Source: Siderastrea radians
Taxonomy: Eukaryota > Cnidaria > Anthozoa > Scleractinia > Rhizangiidae
Length of the DNA stretch: 64,000 bases
Assembly (NCBI GenBank): GCA_964017195.1
Contig: OZ024897.1
Location: 40,710,924 to 40,774,923, forward strand
Direction of reading: 5' to 3'
The notes under the pieces were generated by a model. It made no database searches. It saw only the letters and a list, made by a program, of their open reading frames with translations, and was not told the origin of the DNA. Positions 12,501 to 22,927 of this stretch are shown in pieces; positions within the stretch are counted from its first letter, which is position 1; the number at the start of each line of letters is the position of its first letter. Both the position numbers and the translations under genes were made by a program.

Positions 12501-15500
12501 GTGTTAGATTTTGAAAATTGCCTCTTCTGTAAGTTTTCCTCGACCTTAATTTGCTCTTAGAAAACTGTTCGCTTCGCAGAAAAGCTTATGTCCACGGACA
12601 AATATCCTTCCATATTTTTACGCCAAGTAAAATGTATTTGTTATTTAAGAATATTAAGATTCAATCAAAATTGAATTCGAATCAAACCTTGCGTGGTAAA
12701 ACTCTTGTAAGCCGACCTCGATTGATAGTGATGCTGCTCTCGATAGGATAAAAATTCGACGTATTTGTTCTGATTGCAAAAGCGTTTTAAGTCAGGACGG
12801 GTACCTTAAGGAGCCAGAGTTGACTATTTTCTAAATGTAAATTGCACATAGTTCAAAAATTAACAAAATAAAACAATCAAAAATCGCTTTATTACGTTTG
12901 CTATACGAGGCAGATTCATTCAAAGCGAAACTGCCCCCCTAGGTTCAAGCAATAAAACAAACAAGAAAACGAGAACAAAAAATGGAAATGTGATTAATAA
13001 TGCCCTCTCGTATCAGTCGGCCTGTTCCAGTCATTTACGTTGTTGTGAGAGAAGGGAAGATTACGTGCAAGAATAAAATTCGACGGAAAAATTTGGTCCC
13101 CTCTCTTTTGTCCCTTGACAATAAATTTTCCTGGGCGCCATCTTTCCATCGCTACTAACAATCTGAACGCATGGAACAAGCAAATCGAAACACTGTTTTT
13201 CAAGGTAAATTTCATGTCAAGTATTACCATCTAATAAGCCGAAGAAGCTACTCTCAGTGCTTTTGTAACAGGATTGAAGTGCTTATTTGGCAAGGTAAAA
13301 CGTTCTGCTTACAACACGATTTGCATTTACTTATTTGCTCCACCAAACTTACAAAATAAGTTGCCTCGAGTACATTAACTATAACCTGTTGACGACTTTT
13401 GCTTACAAAACGATTCAGAAATAAGATTTTGAAATCGTCTCAAAACCTTAATGACCATTCCTGTTGTGTTAATTGGCCTTGTTGAATTAAAACCAATGCA
13501 CCTTACAACACTCACATAAAAGTTTCCTCCCCTGTTGTTCAAAGCAAGTTTTGAGTCATGATCATTTGTACTATGTGAAGTCTGCGGAACATGGAGCCTG
13601 AAGTTATTATACGTTTCGGTGATATTAAAGTTCTTAAATGACATCGGCCACTAATTATTATTGGCAAGAATCAGAACAGACAAAACATTCTCGGTATTGT
13701 GTTTCAGTTGCTGGGAGACGCGTGTAATCATACACTGCTTACTTTTGTTTCAAGGCCTTTGAAATGCACCTTTTCCCTTTTCAACACTACATGATGACGT
13801 CATCTCAATATTGAGATTAATTGCTTAATGTACTTGCCCGTTTAAATCAAATATAGTTAATGGAATTAGCGATCAAACGTAATATCAAAGGGAGAATCAG
13901 CGATGAAACGGGATGAAATGGAATGACCGAAGAATCAGAGCTAAAAATTACTTAATATCCAAATTGAAAAGCTATTTCAGTTATTTGAAAAGCTTCTGGT
14001 TTCTAACCTCGGGAATACATAACTAAAAGAAGAACGTGCACGCTATTTTTCGGCTGTTTGATGTTTGAGTTTACCACCACCTAGTACACAATGATAATAT
14101 AAGACAGAAGATAACAATGAGTTAAACAGCCTCGTAAGGAAATCTTCACTAATGGTACACAGATAATTACGGTGCTTCCCTGAACGGCTAAACCATGACG
14201 ATGGAAACGCTAAGGGGCCTATAGTTAAATTCTGTTTTTGCTGTTTTTTCAGTCCGTTAAGGGTTTCTTAATAAATGCCAACGCTGGTTAGTACAAGACG
14301 GCATAAAATAATATTTTGTAAAATTGTTTTGTTTTGTTTTTTGGTTTTTTTTTTACCTTTAGATTTTTAAAAAGGAGAAGAATTGAGATTTCTGGAAAGC
14401 GAGCTAATAAATAATAAGAAGACACCAAAATAGTCTGCTACAACTCGAAGTTCCCAAGTGTAAATAGTGGCGTGATTTAGCGCGTATTTTCTTCCTCTTA
14501 GATATTCAACCACCCCCAAGTCTTGTTCCTTTGTCCGACTATCTTCTATCCTACTCAGTAAACTTCTATTGGTTCTTTAGCTAGCAGTTTGAAATAATGG
14601 GATTGTTTTAATCATCTCAGTTACGATTATTTTCAGGCGGTTTTTTTGTTCATCATTAAAGCCGCAAGGATAAAACCAGCAAAAACTCAGAGACCCACAG
14701 AAAGAAAATGCAAGGATACACTGTCTTACTTGCTTGTAATTTGCGACTTCTTACCGACGTCGCAGTCATGACTGCATAATTTTCTTCCTTGTTAAGTACC
14801 AAACATGTAGTACCAGGTTTGACAACTGATTCTTTCGCAATAAATTTTTTCAATACCAGCAATAAGGAAGGGGAAAAATTCGATTTCAAGAAACATGTAA
14901 CATCATGCCAGATGTTATTTCCATGGCAAAAATATACACAATGCATGACAAGTACTTGAAAAAGCCCAGTCCCGAAGTTTCCAAAGTAGAAAAAAATAAA
15001 CGGCCAGAATATTTATGTGACTTAATAAAATCGATTTATAGCATTCCTTAAGGCACAAGCTTTTCCTCAAAATCTGACAGTTTTCCGAATTTGTTTAGCT
15101 AAAATCACAGTTGAGGGGCTCTGAACGCGGCGAGCATGTGCACACATCTTGTTCCGGTAGACACGCGATTTCCTATCAGTGGCTTCAAAGGACCGATTTT
15201 AATTCGCCTTTTTTTCATTGCAAATGACAAAAATATTACAACATAGGGTAGATAAAGCACAAAAAGAACGTATAAAGCTAGTTTTGGTGACCGTAATATG
15301 TAGAGTTGGCATTGAGAATATTGGACAAACGACAACACCTTTCTGAAATAAACCAATGTACCAAAATATTATGCCAAAATTCATTTGAACATCGTCTGAT
15401 CTAGAAAACCATTTTCAGCCGCAGTCATTGTTTCAATGTTATCTTGTATTCAGTTTTCACAGTCACAAAACCAAATAACTGGAGTTCGAAAATCCTTCTC

Positions 15501-17100
15501 GGATAAAGATGTTCAATATCACTGACCGACCTATGCCATGGGTTTAAAAAAAATAAATGAAATAATGACAAACATTTTTCCTGATACAGACAACAATACA
15601 TGAAAGTGAAGTGTTCATCAATGAAAGACTGAAAGATATAATGCTCTACACAAGCTTAAACTGCATTGAATCTTAAAATTCTATCATTTTGCTTTTTAGC
15701 CCGGAAAGGGCAAGCACCAAAAAGTTGTGAATAGAAAAAAAGATCGATGGAGTTTTGAGCCCCCATGCAGTACACACATCTTAGTCACGGGGATTGATAT
15801 TTATGACGACAGCATTTTACGCAACCTAATGCAAAAAAAGTTTTTATTACGCAGTTGACGCAAATTGTAGGGAAAGATTCCCCGTTTAAGTCAAGTGTTT
15901 GTGAAAGCAAAACAAGACGACATAATATGCAAAAAAGTTAAATAGTTAAATATAAAACAGATTAAAATTAAACTTTAACCTTCTGCCGTATTTTAGTAAC
16001 CAACAATGTCAGTGCCATTGTATATTAACGCAACCTACAGCACTCCCAATTTAATCTTTTTACTGACGCAAATGGTGTCAGAATTGTTGCTGTGAAAGTG
16101 GTTTTAAGTGTCGACGGACGTAAAAGTCAAAAACAATCGTGACACGATATTGATATCGAGGGCTTTGGTTTTTTTCCAGAAACTGGAGTACCAGACTAAA
16201 CGGACTAATTCTGTTGTGCTCATCTCAGAACGTGTTGGTATGTGAGCTTTACTGCAAATAAAAAGTTTAGTAAATAAACTGTAGGCTCATGATGCTTTTA
16301 AAGTCGCTTCTAAGGTAGATAGGTGTTCTTTAAAGGGCACATCTATTTCATTTCAAATGAACAGTATCATTCGACTATCATAGTTAATTTCAGAAGTGAT
16401 TTCAGAAGTGATTTATTAAAAACAGGAAATATAGTAACCGTCTATAGTGAATGATCATAACACAATATTCCTTAATATCGTAAACATCGATGAACATTTT
16501 ACTGATTTTACTGGTTCCAATTTGTTTGAACGGCTAAGGACTCACTTTTAAAAACAGCTTTTTTTCCTAAACTGTGGTTTATAATGAAATTCCATACCAA
16601 ACGTACAGAAGGACTCTGTCAATTTTCTACAGCTGCATGTGACTGGAATTTATATTGCACAATTATTTTTAATCTAAAATTTCATAAATTAGACTATTAA
16701 GTGCTGCTAGTCATCGATGGGGTTATTCTTGCCACCTGCCCATATTCGTAAACAGCTTCTTAACTGTAAAATTGTGTATCGTAGGTAGTAACTGTAAACA
16801 GACATTATTATCTTTTAATAGGTGTGAAATGCATTTAACAAATAGTTAAAGTTTCCAAGAACTTTAAACTGATTAAACTTTAGAGGGACACCCTCGCTAA
16901 AGAAAGAGAAGAATGGACTGCATAAATAAGACAGGACTTGGCCCTAATTTAGAGTAATATGACGGGCTAAAATAATTCGTTTCTTGCTTTTTTTTGCCTA
17001 ATGACGACAATAGTAAAAGTCTATTAAAACAAATAGTAATATTCAAGTAGAGAGTTCTTCAATTTTCATTATTTTGAGCGTTCATTAAAATATAATCCGA
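9572..17100. other. Spacer between the two galaxin-like genes, no gene seen
   Basis: About 7.5 kb of AT-rich DNA. It holds short open frames on both strands but none with recognisable domains or matched splice sites. A poly-T tract lies near 11850 and a perfect ATGACGTCAT palindrome at 13794-13803. Confidence 0.5.
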
Positions 17101-17111
17101 AGTGAAAACTG

Positions 17112-17119
17112 TATTTAAG
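17112..17119 (+). promoter_or_regulatory. Putative TATA-like box of galaxin-like gene 2
   Basis: TATTTAAG lies 62 bp upstream of the ATG at 17174, mirroring the first gene. An AT-rich alternative (AAATATAAT near 17088) exists. Confidence 0.35.
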
Positions 17120-17173
17120 GGAGTAAGATTTCTAGTCGAAGTCACATTGCACCCTCAGCGGTCTTGCGACAAG

Positions 17174-17351
17174 ATGGATCGACTTCTTTGTGCATTGATT
17201 ATCCTGATCTTGGCTGCTTTTTATGCTCCCGCAACAAATGCTGAAGACGAGAACATTTCCTCCAACGAAGATTTGGGAATCAAAAATGATGACCCAGTTA
17301 AAGACGATGAAGACCTTTTGGAAAACACGTTAACAGAAGAGCTAAACAACG
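17174..17351 (+). CDS. Galaxin-like gene 2, exon 1 (signal peptide, acidic)
   Basis: Hydrophobic core LLCALIILILAAF, likely cleavage after TNA, then Asp/Glu-rich sequence. Donor ACG|GTAAGA leaves phase 1, as in exon 1 of the upstream paralog. The ATG at 17174 is the first in frame. Confidence 0.8.
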
Positions 17352-20300
17352 GTAAGAAATCAAACATTTACGCAGTACAACTAAACATAGTTTGTCAGGC
17401 TACATTTTTCGTTTTTCAAATTTATTTTCAGCTCATAATGCACTACATAATTACATAGTTCCTTCTGTTCCTGTTGATTTTTCAATAAAGGTAATCTTTG
17501 TTTTTGCTGTTAGTTACCCTCATAATATTTGAACGATATTTTTGATAAAAAATTGCAAATCGTATTAGCCTATACTAATCTTTCAGTTTACAAAGAAAAC
17601 TAATTGAAATATTAGATAAAAGCTTTGATCAATGCAAAAACATTCCATAACTTAATTTACGGTAGTATAGCGGTTATATCTCCTTTCCTCTAGGTATGTG
17701 TTTGAAACACTTTAAGTTATCGTTTTTAGAATACCTTGATAACTGAAGGCGAAACAACAGTTCAACGTAGTTTGAGAATTTATTTAAATATAATATTTTC
17801 CTTATGCTAACCAAAAAAGATAGAGAATGGAATAGTTGCTTCTTTAATGAGTGCAGAGAGGAATAAATTTTTTCTACTTTTTAGACTCCAAAGAAGACAA
17901 TGAAGATGAGAGTTTGGCGGAAGAGAATAAAAACAGTGTAGAGGAGGATGACAACTCCGAAGACAACGAAGGTAGATCAAACGTTCTGGGAAAAAATTTT
18001 CCGTTTTAACGTACTTAGGTAACGGATTGTCATTAAATAGGAAAAAATCGGTATATGCCGTCATCTGCCTTTAATTCTTAACATCCAAATAACATTACTC
18101 AACAGTTTCTCTGCGTTTGTTACCCCACTTAATTCTTGTCCACATTCTTTCATTCTTATAGCCGAAGGTAGATATCTCTCTTTTATTTGCGCCAAAATTT
18201 GTTCAATTTTTTTTGTTTAAGTTATCATTTTAGGTATATTAGCAATCAGCCGATATTGCTAAGTGCCAGTTTTGACTAAATATTGCTTAGCAATATTAGA
18301 TATATTTACTTCTTATCCAACAAAAATAAAAAGAGAACCATTACCTTGATATTGAAATTGTTGAAGATTCGCCCAATCTCAATAACCACTCGTTCACGTC
18401 CAAAAGCTCACTTTCTATCGAAAAGTAACAAAATCGGTAGAAGTTGCGAGATCTCTTAAGACAAATAATTTGTATGTTAATAAATTCAATGCTCGCATTA
18501 ATCCATTTTCTGATTTTAATCTTTTAAGAATAATTAAAAATTGCGACAAGTTTGTGAATTTTCTCTTCCATAGAAATCAATGAAGACAACTTAGACCAAG
18601 CCTCGCCAGAAGAAGGTGAAGACAGTGATGAAGTCTCCAACGATGGTATAGTAATTAGAGATAAATCTTTTCTGTCAATTATACTCACAAAACCCGTATA
18701 TTCCATCACGCATGGTGGGGGGCACTTTGAACTGCGTATCTATAAATTTTGCTTGTATTTCTTACAAATCAAAGAACATGACTTGATTACAACTTTTGCT
18801 AAAGAAAGTGAAGACAATGAAGAAACATCCAACAATAGCAGTGAACGTTTTTAAACCACTTTGACTTGCCAAAATATTTCTAAATGTTATCTGAAGTCCG
18901 GAAACTGACTTCTTATGTTGTACATTTGTGACACATGGACGTGTGTGGCACAAAAGGAAAAACAATCTAAGGTTAAACTGTACTTTATCAATTCACTAAA
19001 TATTAAATTTGTTTATTTTATTACCCTTTATTTATTATTCACTGAATGACAAAAACATTTTACTTCTCCAGAGTACAACAAAGACAACGTGAATGAAATT
19101 TCGCCCGAAGAAAGTGAAGACATTGCTGATGAAGAAACTGACCTAGAACCTGAGGACGACGAAGGTAAACAGTGGCTATCCATAATTCCAGCAACCATTT
19201 TATGTAAAAACAAAAAGAATATCGAGATCATATAAAAAGACTCTACAAAACATGCCATCCCTAGAAGTTGCTAGTCTTTCTCGTTACCGTTTCACTCTTT
19301 TGCCACAAGTCTTATCCTCATCGCTACAGCCTGAACTTGATAGGAATGACGTTGACTCCATTTATGAATGATTCTTTAAGGGGCACTGTCATAGAGTTTT
19401 TGGTTTACTTCAAAAATCTAAAAGACATATTACAATAAGAGGAAGCCCAAAACTTCTGGTTCAGTTTCGTCTAAAATAACTTCACCAGTGGAGCGTTTCT
19501 CGAACGTCCCGAAAACATTTCTGCCCCGAAAAGCCACTTCTGAAAATATGAACAACTCATTCCTCAAGGCCGTTATTTTAACATATCTGTAAGCTAAGAA
19601 ATGTTCATGCTTAGAAACGTCTTTGTTTCCAAGATACAGTGTTAATGATCGTGCCCGAAATCGGCCCGAAGAGTTTCGGGGCTTTTGAGAAACGCACCCC
19701 AGTTCTGTGAAACTATAATTAGGCGTGTCTGGCTGTGGATCCCTAGGATGGAAATGAATTGCAACTTGAAAACAATAAGCTAATGTCAAATTTATCCTTT
19801 GTTTCCTGGACAAATCACTATCATTTATTTTTGAAAATCATTCAATTTCTCTCTCTCTTCATGACTAAGAGCATTTCGCGGGCGAGAATAGGTGTTTAAT
19901 TTAAATTTCAGCACATTTTTAACCCCAAAATTAAACGCAAAAAGCCCCTTTAAAGGTCTGTTGATACTGGTCATAAAAGCGGTAATTAAAAACTACAGGT
20001 CCATGTATCACCATTGTGTATTTCTGATATCAAAACATATCAACTTAACATATTTTCTTTGCTCATTGCAGATGGAAACAACTCCAGTGACATGAAGAGA
20101 TCCCTCCTGAGATGTGGACGCCGCCCATATCGTCGCCTCAGGCAACGCTGCTGTGCAGGCAAAATTGTCTACAACCCCTGGCAATACACATGCTGTCATG
20201 GCCGAATCGTCTTGAAGAGGCTTGCATCCACTCTTTGTTTTAGAAGATCTCGTTGCGGTAGTTCGGTCTACAGTCGTAAGAGTCACCAGTGTTGTTACAA

Positions 20301-21357
20301 TCAAGTTATTCCAAATATTGCCAAGTGTGCTAAGCTGCGCTGTAAACAGATTGCCTACATTTCACATTTTCAACAGTGCTGCAACGGCCAAGTTATTCCC
20401 AAAAGTACGCCGTGCACTCCACTGCCATCAAAACGATGCGGTGGACGTCTGTACAATGCACAAAGCCATAAATGCTGCTTTGGTCAAATAGTCCCCGTCC
20501 AAGTTCCTTGCAGAAGGTTTCGTTGTAGACAGATTGCATATGTGTCACATACTCAACAATGCTGCAACGGTCGAGTTATTCCCAAAAGCCTACCTTGTAC
20601 TCCATTTCCGATACCAGTTCGATGTGGTGGTCTTCCGTACAATCGCCAGACACACAAATGCTGCTTTGGTCAACTAGTGCCCATCCACGTCCCTTGCTCC
20701 AGACTTCCTTGTGGACAGTCCTACTACGTTTCTCACACTCAACAATGCTGCCATAATCGTGTAGCTCCAAGAAATGTACCATGCCCACCATTTCCCACGC
20801 AATTCCAGTGTGGTGGACTTTACTACAACCTGCAGATCCACAGATGTTGCTTTGGTCAAATAGTTCCAATCCATGTCCCTTGTACCAGGCTTCCTTGTGG
20901 ACTAGCCTTTTACGTTCCCTACACTCAACAATGTTGCCACAATCGAGTCCTTTCCAGAATTGTACCATGTTTCCCAAGGCCGACGCCGTTCCAGTGTGGT
21001 GGGCTTCAATACAATCCTCAGACTCAAAAGTGTTGCTTCAACCAGATAGTCCCCTTCCATGCCTTTTGTAACAGGCTACCCTGCGGACAGGCTTTCTACG
21101 CTCCTCATACCCAGCAGTGCTGCCAAAATCGAGTCTTGCCCAGAAGCGTTCCATGCAGTCCCTTTCCGACGCAGTTCCAGTGCGGTGGCCTTCAATACAA
21201 TCCACAAACGCATCAATGCTGCCATGGTACCAATGTGGCTCCGTTGAGGTCACAGTGCATAAGATGTGGTGCTTCACCTTACATTCCATTTGGTTACCGG
21301 TGTTGCAACAGCCAAATTGTTTCTGCATCTGTTCAATGTGTGGCTCCTTTCCCTTAG
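17174..21357 (+). CDS. Galaxin-like gene 2 with acidic N-terminal domain (multi-exon)
   Basis: Proposed join: 17174-17351, 17885-17971, 18162-18167 (microexon, uncertain), 18574-18645, 19072-19164 and 20072-21357. Total 1722 nt, 573 aa (571 aa without the microexon). All introns are phase 1, so exons can be skipped or duplicated without frame damage. The protein has a signal peptide (MDRLLCALIILILAAF), about 125 residues rich in Asp/Glu with repeated S-P-E-E and E-D-N motifs, then 14 di-cysteine modules. The order acidic domain plus galaxin repeats matches coral galaxin-like proteins described from Acropora. The acidic region could bind calcium or mineral; this is family-level inference. A KRSLLRCGRRPYRR basic stretch separates the acidic and Cys parts. 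Confidence 0.85.
17885..17971 (+). CDS. Galaxin-like gene 2, acidic exon 2
   Basis: 87 nt encoding an almost purely acidic segment (KEDNEDESLAEENKNS and on). Acceptor TTTTTAG|AC and donor GAAG|GTAGAT are both convincing; phase 1 on both sides. Confidence 0.75.
18162..18167 (+). CDS. Galaxin-like gene 2, putative 6-nt microexon
   Basis: CCGAAG sits between a strong polypyrimidine acceptor (TTCATTCTTATAG) and a donor GTAGAT that is identical to the donor of the preceding exon. It would add Ala-Glu in frame with phase 1. It may instead be the tail of a decayed exon that still ends GAAG|GTAGAT. Confidence 0.35.
18574..18645 (+). CDS. Galaxin-like gene 2, acidic exon
   Basis: 72 nt encoding INEDNLDQASPEEGEDSDEV and a short tail. 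Acceptor CTCTTCCATAG|AA, donor GATG|GTATAG; phase 1 on both sides. Its SPEE-x-E-D pattern recurs in the exon at 19072, suggesting exon duplication. Confidence 0.7.
18805..18838 (+). pseudogene. Decayed acidic exon of galaxin-like gene 2
   Basis: After a possible acceptor (GCTAAAG|AA) the sequence reads ESEDNEETSNN in the phase-1 frame, closely like the SDEVSND end of the exon at 18574. The expected donor G|GTATAG is replaced by A|GCAGTG, which lacks GT and has poor context for a GC donor. It is probably a duplicated exon that is no longer spliced in. Confidence 0.5.
19072..19164 (+). CDS. Galaxin-like gene 2, acidic exon
   Basis: 93 nt encoding a Glu/Asp-rich segment (EISPEESEDIADEETDLEPE). 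Acceptor TTCTCCAG|AG, donor GAAG|GTAAAC; phase 1 on both sides. Confidence 0.75.
19493..19695. mobile_element. About 200-bp MITE in the last intron of galaxin-like gene 2
   Basis: Imperfect 22-bp terminal inverted repeats: GCGTTTCTCGAACGTCCCGA at the left and the complement of GCGTTTCTCAAAAGCCCCGA at the right. An open frame runs through it on the minus strand but has no recognisable domain. Confidence 0.55.
20072..21357 (+). CDS. Galaxin-like gene 2, last exon (di-cysteine repeats)
   Basis: The acceptor CTCATTGCAG|AT completes a GAT codon. The exon encodes 14 CC-containing modules. The central modules alternate between two types, CGG-x-x-YN-x(4)-H/QK-CCFGQ-x-VP and CGQ-x-x-YVxHTQQCCHNRV, so the higher-order unit is a doublet of about 60 residues. 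This two-type alternation is weaker in the upstream paralog. It ends QIVSASVQCVAPFP and TAG. Confidence 0.85.
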
Positions 21358-21433
21358 AAGAAAGGACAAACGTTGGACACTATCTTTTAATGGCCTGACC
21401 ACTTTTATTTTAATGCGCATAAAAACGATTGAG

Positions 21434-21439
21434 TAATAA
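21434..21439 (+). terminator. Poly(A) signal of galaxin-like gene 2
   Basis: Canonical AATAAA 77 bp after the stop codon at 21357. Confidence 0.6.
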
Positions 21440-22853
21440 AGCTTAAATACAGTAATTTTAGCTCCTGGTTCAAATGTCTGGCATGGGAACTGGACAATTT
21501 ATGATTGGGAGTTTGCGAGTTGGGGGTATAGTTTTTTAAGAAGAAAATGGTAATTTCAGTATTGCTAGTTAAGTACTTATTTAGGTATCCTAGGGCTATC
21601 CAAGCTCATCTGAGCATTCATTTTTGTGATCGATTTAAAAATCATTCTACATTAAACAAATACTATGATAAAGAAGCCACACAAAAATTAGTGTGAACAC
21701 TTTTTATCTTGAACAACTAATACCACCACGCACTGGATCTCCTAGCTAATGTAATTCACCTCAACTTGAAATCAAGCTCGATCACGTGGATTCTCTAATG
21801 TCTCGGAGTTCTTTTACAGTTTTCAAGAAGGAGAGGTGATACTTTATTTTACTGTGGACTTGGGTAAAACATGCACCGATCGACGTTAGACTGAAACATG
21901 AAATGAGCACTAAGGAGCAAGGGTTACTTCAGAACAGAAAAATTAAGATTAGGGTCTCCAGCTCCAAACTTTTTACCGACTCGTTGCCTTTTCACCTCCT
22001 TTACGTCGTCATTCGTTGTCGTTCTCAGCCAGAGGACCAGTTGCAATAGTTGCTACACTAGAGGTGAGATGAATGTGCATTTATAAACTACCTTTTTCGT
22101 TGTTATTAATATTTAAGCTGGGGGCTAGACAAAAACTAACAACGAGTTTTAAAGGAAGTACTCTTTCCTTCTACTCTACAGAATGTGTATCATGACTGTT
22201 GCTAATAATAAGGGATTTTATGCCGGTCATAAAACACTGTGTATTCCTATTGTACTACAGCATGAATCAACGTACTCAAATAACTGCAGTTCTTTGTAAA
22301 TCATTCTTTGCAGCCGGCTGCACTATTTGAAGTTGTTGATGGAGTAGAAGTAGTGAATAATAAAAATCGCCGTTGGACCTACTTCTTAAGGCCTCGTGTT
22401 TAGTACATGCTCTCTACCTGCCGCATCGCCTAAAGATTGGGGCGATGTCGCAGCTCTTACAAGATCTTCTCTGATTTGCTGAGAAAACAATACACCAAAC
22501 AACAAAACAATGGACCCTAGCCCCGAAAACAATAGAGCTGCGTGATACCAAGTTTCCAATGAAATTAGAGGTTGTTAAGAGCTGCGAGGCTACTCAAAGA
22601 TTGACAGTTACTGAGAATAGTAGTCCCCAAACCACACTTAACCCAGAGTGCCCAATTTCAATGGAAAACATACCTAATTTTATTCTATAATTGATAAAAA
22701 TAAGCTCAAAGTATCAAAGAAAAGTACTGCTAAGTGGTATTTATTTCAATGTTTACTGCACTGTCTCAAACGTTCAAAACCACCTTCTTCAGCAAAAGTG
22801 ACAAGCTCGGCTGAAAGTCACAGAAATATTCTGTCATTTGAAAGGTTACACGT
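21440..22853. other. No gene seen
   Basis: Non-coding AT-rich sequence downstream of the galaxin-like pair. Only short open frames. Confidence 0.5.
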
Positions 22854-22892
22854 GACTGATTGATTGATTGATTGATTGATTGAGTGAGTGAG

Positions 22893-22927
<35 letters not shown>
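22854..22927. repeat. (GATT)n microsatellite with GAGT interruption
   Basis: TGAT repeats interrupted by three TGAG units near 22882-22892. Same motif as the tract at 4452-4542. Confidence 0.95.

Noticed and set aside
19430..19813. 127-codon minus-strand open frame within galaxin-like gene 2
   Set aside because: It is the translation of a MITE with terminal inverted repeats in the last intron.
20222..21398. Other-frame open readings across the galaxin-like repeat exon (both strands)
   Set aside because: They follow from the repeat periodicity of the real frame and have no signal peptide, domain or splice support.
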